Below, piece by piece: positions 35,566 through 47,329 of a stretch of 64,000 nt of DNA. Positions within the stretch are counted from its first letter, which is position 1. Every line of letters begins with the position of its first letter. The notes under the pieces were generated by a model, which saw only the letters and a list, made by a program, of their open reading frames with translations, did no database searches and was not told where the DNA came from. Where the stretch lies: contig NC_133648.1 in the NCBI RefSeq assembly GCF_009905375.1, positions 25,773,376-25,837,375 on the forward strand. Reading direction: 5' to 3'. Made by a program: the position numbers and the translations under genes. The DNA is from Apium graveolens (Eukaryota; Streptophyta; Magnoliopsida; Apiales; Apiaceae).

Positions 35566-38500
35566 TTACTTGGGGAAAGCATCCAAGTTGTCCAAGACTT
35601 GTCTCATTGCATAAAGAATTAATTTCTTTACCTGTATCAAGCAAAAAATTCCAAGGCCACGAATGCAAATTTAGGACAGAAAACTACATTTAGTAATAAA
35701 TAAATATTTTCAGCAGGGGATCAAATATGTTATATTATAATATAGTGTAAAGAAAATTTGATAAAGTGCGAGATGAAAGAAAAAGGATAGTGAAAAGATG
35801 AGGCACAGTCTATACCCCTAATTTGTCTTCCTTGGCACCATGCTCTTGGGGAAGAACACGAATTTCCTCTGTTAAACGGAGGCATGCATCTAAATTTTCA
35901 GGTGACACAAAGCCAGTTGACACCTGTATACATGACTAAAGATAGCGAACATATCAGAAATGTGTTAAAGAACTAGTATTTATGGACACCATAAAGTTCG
36001 GAAACTCAAGCCATGGTAAAATATATAACTAGAACTATGAATAAAGTATACACTATCTCATTTTTATATAGACACTTCCTACAATGGAGAGCAACATAAC
36101 TTTTGAATTTAACATATAGTTAAAAGAGCTAAAATAATGAAATAAGAGCTCTACTAGCAAATAAGGTTGCAATGGTTGACTAAAGAAGAACTCCCATGGC
36201 AAACTCACTTTCAAATTTCTAACTTGAAAAGGACAACCAGCAGGAATAAAAACTGCATCTCCTAAATTTTGCACCACAGTCCACGGTTCAATTCCTATAA
36301 AAAGAAAAGAAATTATTGAAAGCAGTTCTATATGAAGTAACTATATAATGTAATGTACCTATAAGTATACTCAATAAATGAAGACTTGCCATATTCCTGC
36401 TTAAGTCTCCTTTTATGATCCGAATCCAAGAAAAATGCTCCATCATGAATAGGGTCAAAAACCTGACAAACAAAAGATTAGTATCTCACTTTGTTCTTAT
36501 CAGTAAAAACAGATCAAAACAATATTATTCATCCACCTCCAGAAAGCTATGGTAAAAGGGTACAAGTAAAGCAAGAGAAAGCTTCCTGCACCACATCTCC
36601 CATTATCTAGCAATACATAATGAAAACCACAAAGTACAAAAGTTTTGGTGCTGCTGGCTACATATTATTCGTCCTTTCCTCCTTCAGAAACAGTTATATC
36701 CTTTCTAACAAATAATTCTATCCTTCCTAATGAATAAGAAATTCGATGACAGGAGAGGTAGTAGACATCTAGAGAATACTTCATGTCAAAGTTCAATATA
36801 AACAAAACAAACACAATGGGAAAGGCTAGTTAAGTTCACTGTAAGATATCATATATCTTCTCGGGAAACCATGCATCAAGTAGTTCTACACTACCTGCTT
36901 TACCGGCAAACAATATGTATGCCTGAACTCTCCAAAATGTTTACTCAAATATTCTTTTAACTTAGACGCATCCTCTCTTCGATAAATATCCCAAAGGGCA
37001 CCGCTCTCTGCCTTTTCTAATTCTTCTATATCATTGTGTTCCTGCTGCTGCTGCTCCAAGCCAAATTTTCGATTTAAATATAGTTCTCTCTGATCCTGAA
37101 GATGGTGCTTTTCTTTCAACTTTTTCACTTCAGCAAGCTCTGAAGGAGTAAATGTCATCTCTTTAATATGCGTGAGCACATACACCTTTGACAGAAGACA
37201 AAGTCGTAAGAGTGGTTACTATATATAGTAGCTTTAAATACAATAATGTAAAATTTTGAAAGAGAATCAAGAAGAGTTCCAGGTCAAATACAACTTACTA
37301 AACTTAGAACCCAAAAAAGAAGTTAAAAACCATATTTTACTCGCTATCCAGTAAACAAGCTCTAGTATTAATTAGATACTCTAAAGTAGAGCATACCACA
37401 TCCGACTCATGACAGTTAATTTTCTTTACAGAATCTCCGCGTCCAAGTTCCTGGGAAAAGCCATAAGCGGCATACAGCTTTGGCCCTGTGTCTGGCGTCA
37501 AATGGTCGTTGGGTAACTTCACAGCAAGATTCAAGTAGCCGCTATGTGGATGTGTGTACTCCTTAAAAGGCAAAGCACTTATGAACTCCACGTTATGACG
37601 CGGAAGATGATCTTCCAATAAACCAGATGGAGGCCAATCATTCAACTTGAGCATTTGGGGCCAGTCAGACAAGTCAAGTATACCCTCTGAATAACCTTTA
37701 AAGAATGAACTTACACTATAATCCTCCTGCAAGACAAATAATAACTGAGTTTTACAATTAGTAACAGATTATTATAATCAAATAGTGAGTTGCATATGTA
37801 CGTTTGTGAGTTATATGATACGTAAGAACAATATATATAACGCCCGCTTCATTTAAAATCAACAGTGTAATTTCAAATTTAATAATCAACAAGAACAAGG
37901 TGATTTGAGATCATACACCTTATAGGGTACAAAACCTGTAAATTTAACATTCATCGAGGTTAAATAAGGTACCTTCAGGACAAGGTATGAAGATTTACAT
38001 AAGAGACTAATAAAAATTGTTAACTGACAAAAAAAATAAAAGATTTAAAAACTATGACCAACCTGAATCAAAGTCAGGAGGCTTCTCTTCCTTGCAAAAT
38101 TAAATTAAACCGGACATATAATTCTAGTGATGTAGATGCTAACATTTTACACATAAAATAAAAAGTTGATTCATGTAGAAATCTTTTTTTTATATGCTAT
38201 TTTCCTTGATTTGATTAAGCCCTTGCTTCCGGTTAGTTCCTTGCGGCATGTACACATGTAAATATAACTGTTTGTAATGTCTAGATGGTTTTTGGTTTTA
38301 AATTAACTTCAAACTCTCCAAGGTTGTGATAAAAACGCCACAATGAAGATACTCATAGACCTTTAAGGCTTTAACCGACTTACACTTCCTAGCCCCCAAC
38401 TAAATTTATACAAAAAAGAGACTAGGAACTATGAATTTCAAATTTTTTTAGTGCCTGGCAGAAAATCTAAAACATCAAATTTGGGATCTAATATTTGAGT

Positions 38501-41169
38501 TGGTGAAAAAATTATTGACTAGAATCTAACACTATCATCTCTGTATGTCTGTTTTAACATAATCCCATCATTGAACAGTATTTAGCTAGAGATTTGGATT
38601 GTTTAAAACGTTAAATTACCCTTCTAAAATTTTAGAAAAGGCTACACCATTTTTACTTGTTAGATTTACGCACTCCAAAACAGTGGATTCAGCTATATAA
38701 AACATTACAGAGGTAAAGATTTGCTTGATCGAACAGAGAAAACTGTGTACACTATAAAAGACAGAAATAAACTTACCTCGCACCAATTCAAGCAATTAAC
38801 GACAGCCAAGTCAGTCTGAGACTTATCGTGCATTGCTCGTGACATCACCATTGGCTCCCAGCTTAAACCATACGTAGTATCAAGCACACCACTAATGATT
38901 ACTGGTTCTCCTTTTAACCAGTGGGCCTGAAAATGCTTCAGGTCTCCAGCTTCGATGTCTTTCGCACTTGGAGAGAACAAGCAGTTGTCTTCAGAGTTTT
39001 CTCGAGATGCAGCTTTTCGTAATTTCTTTTTGGCATTGTTATCATATGCCAATTTATAACAGGGAGACCTGTGTACAGGAGTTTCTGGCAAATCATTCAG
39101 CTTATACAATTCATATACCTTTTCAGCTTTCACTAACATGTCTGAAAGCCAGTTGTCTGGTAAGACTTGGTTCAGCTTCAGAATTCCTTTACCGCACCCA
39201 CCAATACTCTCCGGTGGACAAGATATACTACCATCCTTGTTAGGTTTCCATTCCGGTTTTGCCTTCACTAAATCACCGTCCCTCATTTCAGTAGTTGTGC
39301 CCAAATTTCCGTTGCTAAGAGGTGCACATGTTTCACCATGGAGATAGCCCACCTCAGGAACTACATCTTGCATTATTTCCTTCTGACCGTGCAAACAGCA
39401 ATCACGCAACTCCTGACAACAAGTGATGCAAAGATCATACGAACATCGTGTACAGCTCCGGTGGTAGTCAGCAATAGAAGTTCTACAATAATCGCTGCAC
39501 AGGACATTGCTATACTAAGCAGAAATGCTCTCAGAAAGATATACAGATTGCAGTTAGCAGGGAAAAGGAAAAAAAAAGATATAGAGATTCTAACCAATTC
39601 ATACGCTCATCAATGGGACAGTAAGCTATTTGAACTTTAACGTCTGACATTGACAACCCTTAGCAAAACAAAACACAGATCAAGCCACTCAGGACAGTTA
39701 AATGATTGGAAATAGATTTAACCTACTGTAATCAAACAGGAGCAATAATACATTCCTTCATAACTAAATAGTAAACGGAAAAAATCTTTTATTAGGTAAA
39801 CGAGTAAAGAAAATATCCAGCAAAATCCAAAAATGCACAATAAACATCAGGTAATCTGCAATTACACAATATAGCAACTATGTGGCTACCTTTTCTAGCA
39901 TGATGCAATTATCTATATTTTACAGCCAGTTATGAGCAGTACCTCCAATCTTAGCCTCCATCTCTCTTTCCATAATTTGTTGTTCATGGATTTGTCTAAC
40001 GAAAGGGAGAAGCCGTTTCAGGAGATATTTTGAGTGATGGATTTTGTCATCTTCACTGAGCCTAGTTTCGTTCTAAAACAAACATCCAAAGCAGTATATA
40101 GGTTATATACACATGATAAGTTTCAAAAATACAGCAATTATTCATTAATAAACAAGTTTTAGAATGCCAAAGAAACAAACTTTAATGGGAAAATCTAAGC
40201 GCAAACAGCTTTTGCAGTTACAGATGTCTCGGCAAAAAGGACAAGCCTCCACAAAATCCTCCTCATTCATATTGGGATAGCTGTATATAAACGAACCAAA
40301 TATTAAAATATACAAAACACAAGAAGAACTCATCAAGTGCACCATTAATATGATGAAACACACCCAAACATCAAACTTAAACATAATAAATAAGGGAGAT
40401 GGTCAGGGCATACTATTGATGCAGCATACCCTATGGCATAAACTTTCCGCGGTATGATATGCTGCAACAATTGTAATCGTAATGACCAGCCCCCATCAAA
40501 AATATTTATCAGAACATGTTCTTGATATCGTTGTTGTGACAACATTCGGCTCATACTTAAATTTAAATTTACATGAATACTTATATGATAAACAAATAAA
40601 ACACTATTTCATAACTTGTTGCAATTCTAAACATCCATCTCTCACAAATAAATTACCAAGAAATCAATACTTTAATTATTTTACACATGATTAAAAAGAA
40701 AAAAAGGGGAATATACAAAGGTACATACTTATTCGAAATGCAGCGAGTACAATATCTTTTCTTCTCACACTTGCTGCAATTCACAACACGCCCTTTATCA
40801 TTCCTTTTACACTGATGACAAGACTTCGCTTCACCATCAGCCCCGGATTTCTCCTGCAAATCACACCAGATATTTAAATCAACAGGAACAAAAAGTCATG
40901 TTTCAATTTTAAAAAAATGTAAAAAAACAAGACACTATATCACTATATAACCCTTTTTTTATTCTGAAATCCTGGTTCCGTCGCTGACAAAATCTCTTAA
41001 AAGTTTACGAGAAAAAAAAATAAAAACAAGAAAAGGAACTTACAATTTTACAGCGTTTTAGTGTGTAGTTGGTGGTGGTGGATGAATCTGAGGAATCAGA
41101 ATCAGTAACTTCAACTACAGCTTGTTGAACAGCTTTTCTTTTGCTACCACTGTGCGAGGTTCCCTCCAT
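35566..41169 (-). CDS. KDM3/JMJ25-type JmjC protein with degenerate iron site
   Basis: Twelve exons: 41169-41044, 40853-40729, 40280-40181, 40072-39943, 39658-39595, 39509-38777, 37726-37397, 37185-36895, 36462-36390, 36294-36209, 35923-35816, 35631-35566. They total 2232 bases (743 codons plus TAA) and all phases agree. Introns are GT-AG except after exon 9 (GC-AG). In order: a short Ser/Asp N-terminus, a RING-like Cys cluster (about 54-112), a second Cys cluster (about 182-225), and JmjC (about 380-700). Plant KDM3 proteins demethylate H3K9me1/2 using Fe(II) and 2-oxoglutarate in the nucleus. Here the HxD motif reads N530-C-H532 and the last ligand position is F680, so the enzyme is probably inactive. 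Arabidopsis JMJ24 is a known degenerate RING-JmjC protein of this family; orthology is untested. The ATG was chosen as the first in the frame continuous with exon 2. Confidence 0.9.
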
Positions 41170-42101
41170 TACAAATTTTTCTTTTTAAATTTCTGCTTAA
41201 GTGACTTTTCGTATTATATTTCTTGCAGGTTCTCCCAGGATTTTATAAACTACAGAGTATAAAATTTACTATATTTGATTGACAGGATTTTATTATTGTA
41301 GATAGATATCTACTCCTCGGATTTTATTTTAAATATTTGGAGACAGGCGTGTATGTAGACAGCTACATGGAAACTGTACATGATTACACTTGTCAGTGGG
41401 CCCCTACATTTTTGCAAATAGTATCGAGGGTACTCTACTCCTCTATCTGTTAAGGGAGGTGTCATAAAGACGTATTTTGAACTTAAATATTTAATATTAA
41501 TGCTATTTTCAGTATAAAGATATACATGAACGATACTTTTTCCAGATATTTTGATTTTTTAGTTGTCAATTTGATTAATATGGGGATAAATATTAATAAT
41601 TATTTATTTGTTAACTAAAAAAATTATTCCGTATTAAAAAATAGGATCTCAAAATTAGGCAAAGGAGAAAAATGATTATTTTCAAAAAAAATTGTTAATT
41701 TTAAAAACTAAAACCCGAAACACAAAATATCAACCGCAAGGATTTGAGAAATTAAGAACACACAAAATATTTAGGCCGGCTTAATTTATGTTAATAAAAT
41801 AAATTATTATTATAACTCTAAGAAAAACATTGCTTTTACTTGAGAACAAAAACTTGAGTTGGCTCGCAGAGAAAAAGAGAATTACAATTTAAAGTTTTAT
41901 ATATTTACACTCAACTAAAGGATGGAATGTACACATATTAATAATTTAACTAGCATAAGAACCCATACGATACACGGGTCATTTTCTAGATTGTTTTGTA
42001 CTACCATAAAATTATATTAGCAACATTTTTTATGATTTTCTTATTGGAAAATATTATGTAACGTATAAGATATATCAAATGTATGTTGAGTTTTTATCAA
42101 T
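41170..42101. other. Upstream region of the JmjC gene
   Basis: No coding frame. The probable promoter lies in the first few hundred bases next to 41169. Further out the sequence is AT-rich, and it ends at the TE8 target-site duplication, so TE8 sits about 0.94 kb upstream of the start codon. Confidence 0.55.
41241..41250 (-). promoter_or_regulatory. Candidate TATA box of the JmjC gene
   Basis: The minus strand reads GTTTATAAAA, 72-81 bases upstream of the ATG, which would allow a 5' UTR of about 40-50 bases. A second TATA-like word (TTTTATACT) lies about 20 bases further upstream. This is position and sequence only. Confidence 0.3.
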
Positions 42102-42106
42102 GTGTA

Positions 42107-43431
42107 TGAAAGGCATATGTAATAGCCTATTTGTTTATTTGAGGATTTAACTCAACTCAAATAAGAATGTAACAAGTAAATAGTAGATCTACCGTCAAAG
42201 AGATCTCATAAAATAACATATGTCAAAGGATTCAGAAACAATGTTCATCTATAGACTTGAGGAATTACTTCACTGGAAGAAGTTCAAGAAATTCATCAAG
42301 CCTCAGTGATATAAATCAAGATTGTGGATTTAATCAAGTTACAGAGATCTTGTTAGGGTATCAGATAATTACAGGGATTTAATCTGAAAAAATCAAGTTA
42401 TCAAAGTCAAGACATGAAGAAATGTCACGAAAGTTAGTCACTCATAAACCAGACAGTACATCGAGTGTCAACATTGAAGTGGTGGAATTGATTCATAATT
42501 GACAGTGATTTTCAGAAGAATGGTTGTTGTTCAAGAGTAGTATTAATTCTCTATTAATTAATTAAGTCATATAATTTAATTAAGAAAATAAATTATATCT
42601 GCAAAGATTAATTTATTGATTAATTGAATTAATTGATTAATTAATTATGAATTAATATTATGAATTTTCAGAATTAATTTTGAATTTATATTCAATATTA
42701 ATTTAGCCTGACAATCAATTGAACTGGTATGACAATCAGATTGTCATACCGAAAGTCATACTAATTCAAATTGATTGTCATACCGAAAGTTTTACCAGCT
42801 ATGGGATTGTCTTTCTAGTTCAACATATTGTCATGCCGATTGTCTTGCTAGTTCAAGTGATTGTCTCACCGATTGTCTTGCTAGTTCAAAAGATTGTCTC
42901 ACCGAAAGTCATGCCAACTATCAGATTGTCTTGCCAGTTCAATGAAGTTTTGTTGATAAAATCATTTAAAAGACAAGAAGAGCAGCAGACAATTAACATC
43001 GCAGAATACACTTAACCAACTCAAGAACAGAACAGAAGCAGCCGCCCAAAACATTTCATCTCTCTGCTGAATTCAAGACCATCAATTTCTAGTTTTAAAG
43101 TTAAATCCAAACCACTAGAAATCATTCTCTTGTTCTTGTGTAACTATCTAGTGGATCAAAATCCCTAGAACTTAATCTCAAATTACTTTTAGCATTTGAT
43201 CTTTTTATTGCAAAAATAGAAAAAGTTCATGTCGAATTTATTCTAGATTTGTAATAATTTATTTGAGATTAATCCCTTGTAAACGATACCGTTGTTGTAA
43301 CACCTTTCAAGTTTAATAATAGTTTTATTTAACTTGAATTTTGTTTCACTTTTTTATTCCACATTAAATTCGATTAAACGGTATAGTTTGTATTCAACCC
43401 CCCCTTCTACAAACATATTGGGACCTAACAG
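42107..43431 (+). mobile_element. TE8: solo LTR with perfect TSD
   Basis: 1325 bases, starting TGAAAGGCAT and ending GGGACCTAACA. It is flanked by the 5-bp TSD GTGTA (42102-42106 and 43432-43436). The 3' end has the ATTCAACCCCCC run of the Sirevirus-like LTRs here, and no internal region is present. It contains its own motif set: at least seven GATTGTCWTRCCGA / GATTGTCTTGCYAGTTCA words between about 42710 and 42940. The 62 bases at 42570-42630 are a nearly pure ATTAATT repeat. Confidence 0.88.
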
Positions 43432-43436
43432 TGTAT

Positions 43437-44165
43437 GATTTCCATGTAATACATTAATAACGTACATAATGTTTATAATATAGCTCATTAGTCGAATTAT
43501 ATATTTTCTTATTTACGTCGTGTAATTTATATATACTGAATGAATACAAGCAGGGTAGTCATAGTACATTTAAATGAAAAAGATTTAAAGTTAATTTATA
43601 GAATTTTTTCAGTATGTTCATAAAAATTAAACTAAAAAATAACATATATGTTTAATACAGAGTCGGATAATTTTTTTGAGATTTGATAAAATAAATCACG
43701 AGTAATAAGATATTTTATTAATAAAGTTAATACTAATTTATAACTACCTTACTTAATTTAAAAAGATTAGTAATGTTCAAATAAAGTCGTCAACACCTTC
43801 AATCGTATATTCAACAAAATAAAATTTATACTACCGTTAATATAAGTTGTTTTTTATGGAAAATGTTCTTTTAGATTTAACGTCTATGTTGATGTTTTAT
43901 CATTGCTAATATATTAATTTATTAACTAAAGTTGACACGACTCGGTTTTAAATCTGTTGTACAAAGTTTATTTATAAGATGTCAGATTATTGTCAATGTC
44001 ATAATTTATCCATTCAAAATTGACACAATTCACCTAGTTTTCACCACATTGAAAAAAACTAAGATCTAATTGATCATTCTCATTTTCACAACATAAAATA
44101 ATTTGGTTATTCTCTTTAAGTATATCAACATTAACATTGAATCTTCTAAAATTAGTAAAGATAAA
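43437..44165. other. AT-rich interval without recognised features
   Basis: No coding frame, element end or repeat that I could support. Confidence 0.55.
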
Positions 44166-44175
44166 GTCATATGTT

Positions 44176-44408
44176 TGTGTCCGCAAGTGTTGGCTCAGTT
44201 GGTTAAAGAGGGGATAATTATCCTCTTGGTCACAGGTTCGAATCCCACGGGAGAAGAATTTATGATTATGCCTCATGAGTCAGAGTCTGTCGCTTAAATG
44301 CGGTTTACCTTGGTTCACGTGGTTTGCAGGCTATTACGTAAACCCGTAGGGTTTACCCAGTGCGCACCCGAAACATAGCGGTTGCGGGTTACCTACGATA
44401 AAAAAAAG
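44176..44408 (+). mobile_element. SINE1: tRNA-derived SINE, full length
   Basis: 233 bases with a Pol III box A (TGGCTCAGTTGG, 44191-44202) and box B (GGTTCGAATCC, 44235-44245), a tRNA-unrelated 3' body with GTTTGCAGGCTATTACG, and a terminal A run (about 44400-44407). A 10-bp TSD, GTCATATGTT, flanks it (44166-44175 and 44409-44418). The body resembles the plant Au-type SINE family; that assignment is from memory of the consensus and should be confirmed. Confidence 0.85.
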
Positions 44409-44467
44409 GTCATATGTTCATGAGCCCGTAAGGGTTGACTCAGATGATTAAAGAGGGGATAACTATT

Positions 44468-45652
44468 TATATGAAAATTAACAATAGTAAATTACTACTA
44501 TACTAACACAATGAGGCAGTTATATAACTAAAAATAAGAACAAGGCAATAGCACCAATAACGAAAACAAAACACGAAGGTCGTAAATAAAATATAATCAG
44601 CAACTGTAAAAGAAAAATAAAAAGAGAAAGAAAGCTTAGCGTAATGAAGCTTTCAATCACAGCTGAGTCACCAATTCCTCGAGAGGAAGAGGCTGTTCTT
44701 GAAAAATTTATTGCTCTCACTTACTGTATTCAGAGAGTGCAATAACCCTCCCAGGATAAAACAGCAACAGCACAGCGGTTCACAGCAACTCGATGTACAA
44801 ACAGCGATCAGACCTCAGTCGCCAAAAACTATGCTAATCTGTATAATTTTGGAGGAGAGAAAAAGAGGAAGATGATAGCTAGGGTTATACGTATGTATAT
44901 TTCAAGGTCCATATTCCAAAACGTTTTGTTCCGTATATATATTACATCCCAAAACATAACTGAATATGTTATATTAATTAAAATAAATATTCTGACTTAA
45001 ATGCATTTAATGAATATTTTCAAAATCAGAAATAGCCCATCCCCGATGGATAATGCTTAGTACACCGATGGATAATCCATACATTGTACATCGATGGATA
45101 ATGCTCATTTAGTACCCCGACGGATAATGTACACTTTGTACCCCGGTGGATAATGCACATTTTGTACCCCGACAGATAATGTACACTTTGTACCCCGGTG
45201 GATAATCCACACTTTGTACCCCGACGGATAATTTACACTTTGTACCCCGGTGGATAATGCACACTTTGTACCCCAACGGATAATGTACACTTTGTACCCC
45301 GGTGGATAATGTACACTGTGTATCCCGGTGGATTCAGTTCAGTGCATTACACCAAATCCTGATATTCAGATTCAATATTCATATTAAAATAATATAATAA
45401 GTCAATGAATATTATAATTAAACATTAAGTAAAATTCCTCGCTTACTTAATCAATGTGGGACAAACCCACACAACCCTTTTCAAACTACTAACTCCAACT
45501 CAATTTCTTTATAGATTACACTAAGAAAATGACTTAGATCCAAACATGAAAGTTTAAGTCCTCAATACAAGGAACAACCTCCAACAATTAGATTTAGGAA
45601 ATTACATTAAGAACATGTCTAAAATATGCCTCAAACTTTCCATTTTCTAACA
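44468..45652 (-). mobile_element. TE9: solo LTR inside SINE2
   Basis: 1185 bases. Its left part aligns loosely with the TE7 LTR (shared GAGGCAGTTATA, AAACACGAAGGT and ATCAGCAACTGTAA words), and its right end, CCATTTTCTAACA, matches the TE7 LTR end. The TSD is CTATT/CTATC (44463-44467 and 45653-45657), one mismatch. The left terminus reads TATATG where TG is expected. No internal region is present. Confidence 0.78.
45041..45336. repeat. 26-bp minisatellite, 12 copies, within TE9
   Basis: Twelve units spaced about 26 bases, core CCGRYGGATAATG, followed by TACACTTTGTACC. From the fourth unit on, GACGG-type and GGTGG-type units alternate, giving a 52-base higher-order period. A short minus-strand open frame across it (45290-45105) is a by-product of the repeat and is not called as a gene. 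Confidence 0.9.
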
Positions 45653-45752
45653 CTATCCTCTTGGTCACAGGTTCGAATCCCACGGGAGGAGAATTTATGA
45701 TTAATTAGGCCTCCTCAGCCAGGGCATGTCGCTTAAATGCGGTTTACCTTGG

Positions 45753-45778
45753 TAATCATGTTCTATAGAACATGATTA
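45753..45778. repeat. 26-bp perfect palindrome
   Basis: Symmetric about TCTA/TAGA, with arms TAATCATGTTCTA and its reverse complement. It starts at the base after SINE2 homology ends. The GTAGAACA word is repeated three more times in the next 60 bases. Confidence 0.85.
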
Positions 45779-45999
45779 GTTTGTAGAACATACATCTTCA
45801 TGTTGTAGAACACGTACATGTTCAACTTGTTTAACATTAATGATACAACACCATTATACATGTTCATATCATGGAGTTTATTATTTTAGTTATAAAATTA
45901 ATAAAAAAATTAAACACGAACCATTAGATTAGATTATAATATTAAGTTAGGATTTTGAATTCGAGGACTCTAAAAAAGAAAAGGAGACTCCATGGATAA

Positions 46000-47203
46000 T
46001 GTTAGATAATGAATCACACACAGGGGGTGAATGTATTTTTGTGTTTTACTGCTTTTCTTGAATTGTTTAAGGTGGTGAACAAAGTAAATTAAATCTTGTA
46101 GTGAAATGTGTTAATACTGAAATTAAACAAGTAAGAACAGTGGACACGGATCTTTCAAAACTCACTTAATTTTATATTAAAATTAAGAATGTTTTGCTAC
46201 AAAATTTCTAGGCTCCTTGTTGATAAAGAGCTTAGCTTCTTCCTTGAAAGAATACAAGATTTTTCTTATCTAATTTGTTACTTCTAACAAAGCATCCAGT
46301 GTTTACTTTATAGAACAGAAAACACTAGTTATTACACAGCATGTAACAACAATTAATAAACCCTATTTTTAGATAATCAAATCTTTCTATTTCTATCTTA
46401 GTGTATCTTTGTTAATCTTGCACGCCTGTGACTTTACTTTTCCAGTTAATCTTGGCATTTGATCTTGTACTCTTCATGCTTCTTTTGTAGACTTGTCAAT
46501 CCAACTTGATTAGATTGTTTGTTGATTGATAATCTTGGATATTGAACTGGTCAGCATTTTGTACTTTGAGTTTTACCTCGAGATCTTCAGTTTGGTATAT
46601 AGAGAACTTGACATCTCGATAAGTATAATGGCTTATCGAGATCTCTCATTACTCTATAGATGTTTTGACTTGTAGAGGTCTCTGAGTTCTCTATAAGAGA
46701 ATTTAGCTTGTCGAGATCTCTCATCTTTGTGTCTTCACTTTGGCTTATCGATATCTCTGAGTTCTCTAGTGGCAAATAGACTTATCGATATCTCAGAGAT
46801 CTCTAGTGATATTTTGACTTGTCGATATCTCAGAGATCTCTAGTGATATTTTGACTTATCTATATCTCTAGAGTTCTCTAGTGAAGAAATGATTTGTTGA
46901 TATCTCCAATCTTCATGTCTTCAATTTGGTTTGTCGATATCTCTAAGTTCTCTAGTAGCTTTTCTGACTTGTCTATAAGTCATTCTGGCGTTCTCGAATG
47001 ACTTCTTGATAACACTAAATATGTGACTTGTAGAGATCTTGACTTAGAACATTTTTCTCAAAACAGATTTATTCAACTCCAAACTTCTTCATAATTCTTC
47101 CGAGGCATGATCTTCTTGATCTTCTTCCAGATAGAATTCTTAGGCTTGATACTGTTTACAGAAAAAGACTTCAGTCTTCCCTTGAACTTAAATGTTTTTA
47201 ACA
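46000..47203 (-). repeat. TE10: LTR remnant of the TE5 type
   Basis: On the minus strand it runs TGTTAAAAAC...TCTAACA with the ACATTCACCCCC run near its 3' end, and aligns with the TE5 LTR over most of its length. It includes the CTTATCGAGATCTC / GACTTGTCGATATCTC motif set (about 46575-47035). The first part differs from TE5. No matching TSD is seen at 45995-45999 and 47204-47208, so it may be truncated or rearranged. Confidence 0.68.
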
Positions 47204-47329
47204 TCATCAAATCTATTAACTTCTATATTTTTGCACAATTTACAAGTTGGGGGAGATTGTTAGATATACTTGAGATGTCATGTCTAATATGTTTCATGTT
47301 TAGTTTTCAGATCTTAACAAATAGGAAAT
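47204..47329 (+). mobile_element. TE11: plus-strand LTR element end, split by TE12 (left part)
   Basis: A PPT (TTGGGGGAGA, 47247-47256) precedes an LTR start, TGTTAGATATAC, at 47258. TE12 inserted 67-72 bases into this LTR, and the LTR resumes at 63852. The sequence before the PPT is a short 3' internal remnant. Confidence 0.75.

Larger units (their letters stand above)
44419..45752 (+). mobile_element. SINE2: related SINE split by TE9, 3' truncated
   Basis: The left half (44419-44467) aligns with SINE1 from GTAAGGGTTGACTCAG to the GATAACTAT word. The right half (45658-45752) resumes exactly at CTCTTGGTCACAGGTTCG and carries box B. Box A is degraded (TTGACTCAGATGA). The 3' body stops after TTTACCTTGG, where SINE1 continues, so this copy is truncated. 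Confidence 0.82.

Noticed and set aside
40345..40554. Minus-strand frame as an extra JmjC exon
   Set aside because: It lies in the intron between exons 2 and 3, whose junction already gives the expected zinc-finger sequence in phase.
44176..44250. tRNA gene
   Set aside because: Box A and box B are present, but the sequence does not fold into a full cloverleaf and is followed by a SINE body, A run and TSD.
45041..45336. CRISPR-like array of 26-bp units
   Set aside because: Units are contiguous tandem repeats without unique spacers, inside a plant LTR.
46000..47203. Clean solo LTR for TE10
   Set aside because: Ends look like TGTTA/TAACA but the flanking 5-mers do not match, so it is called only a remnant.
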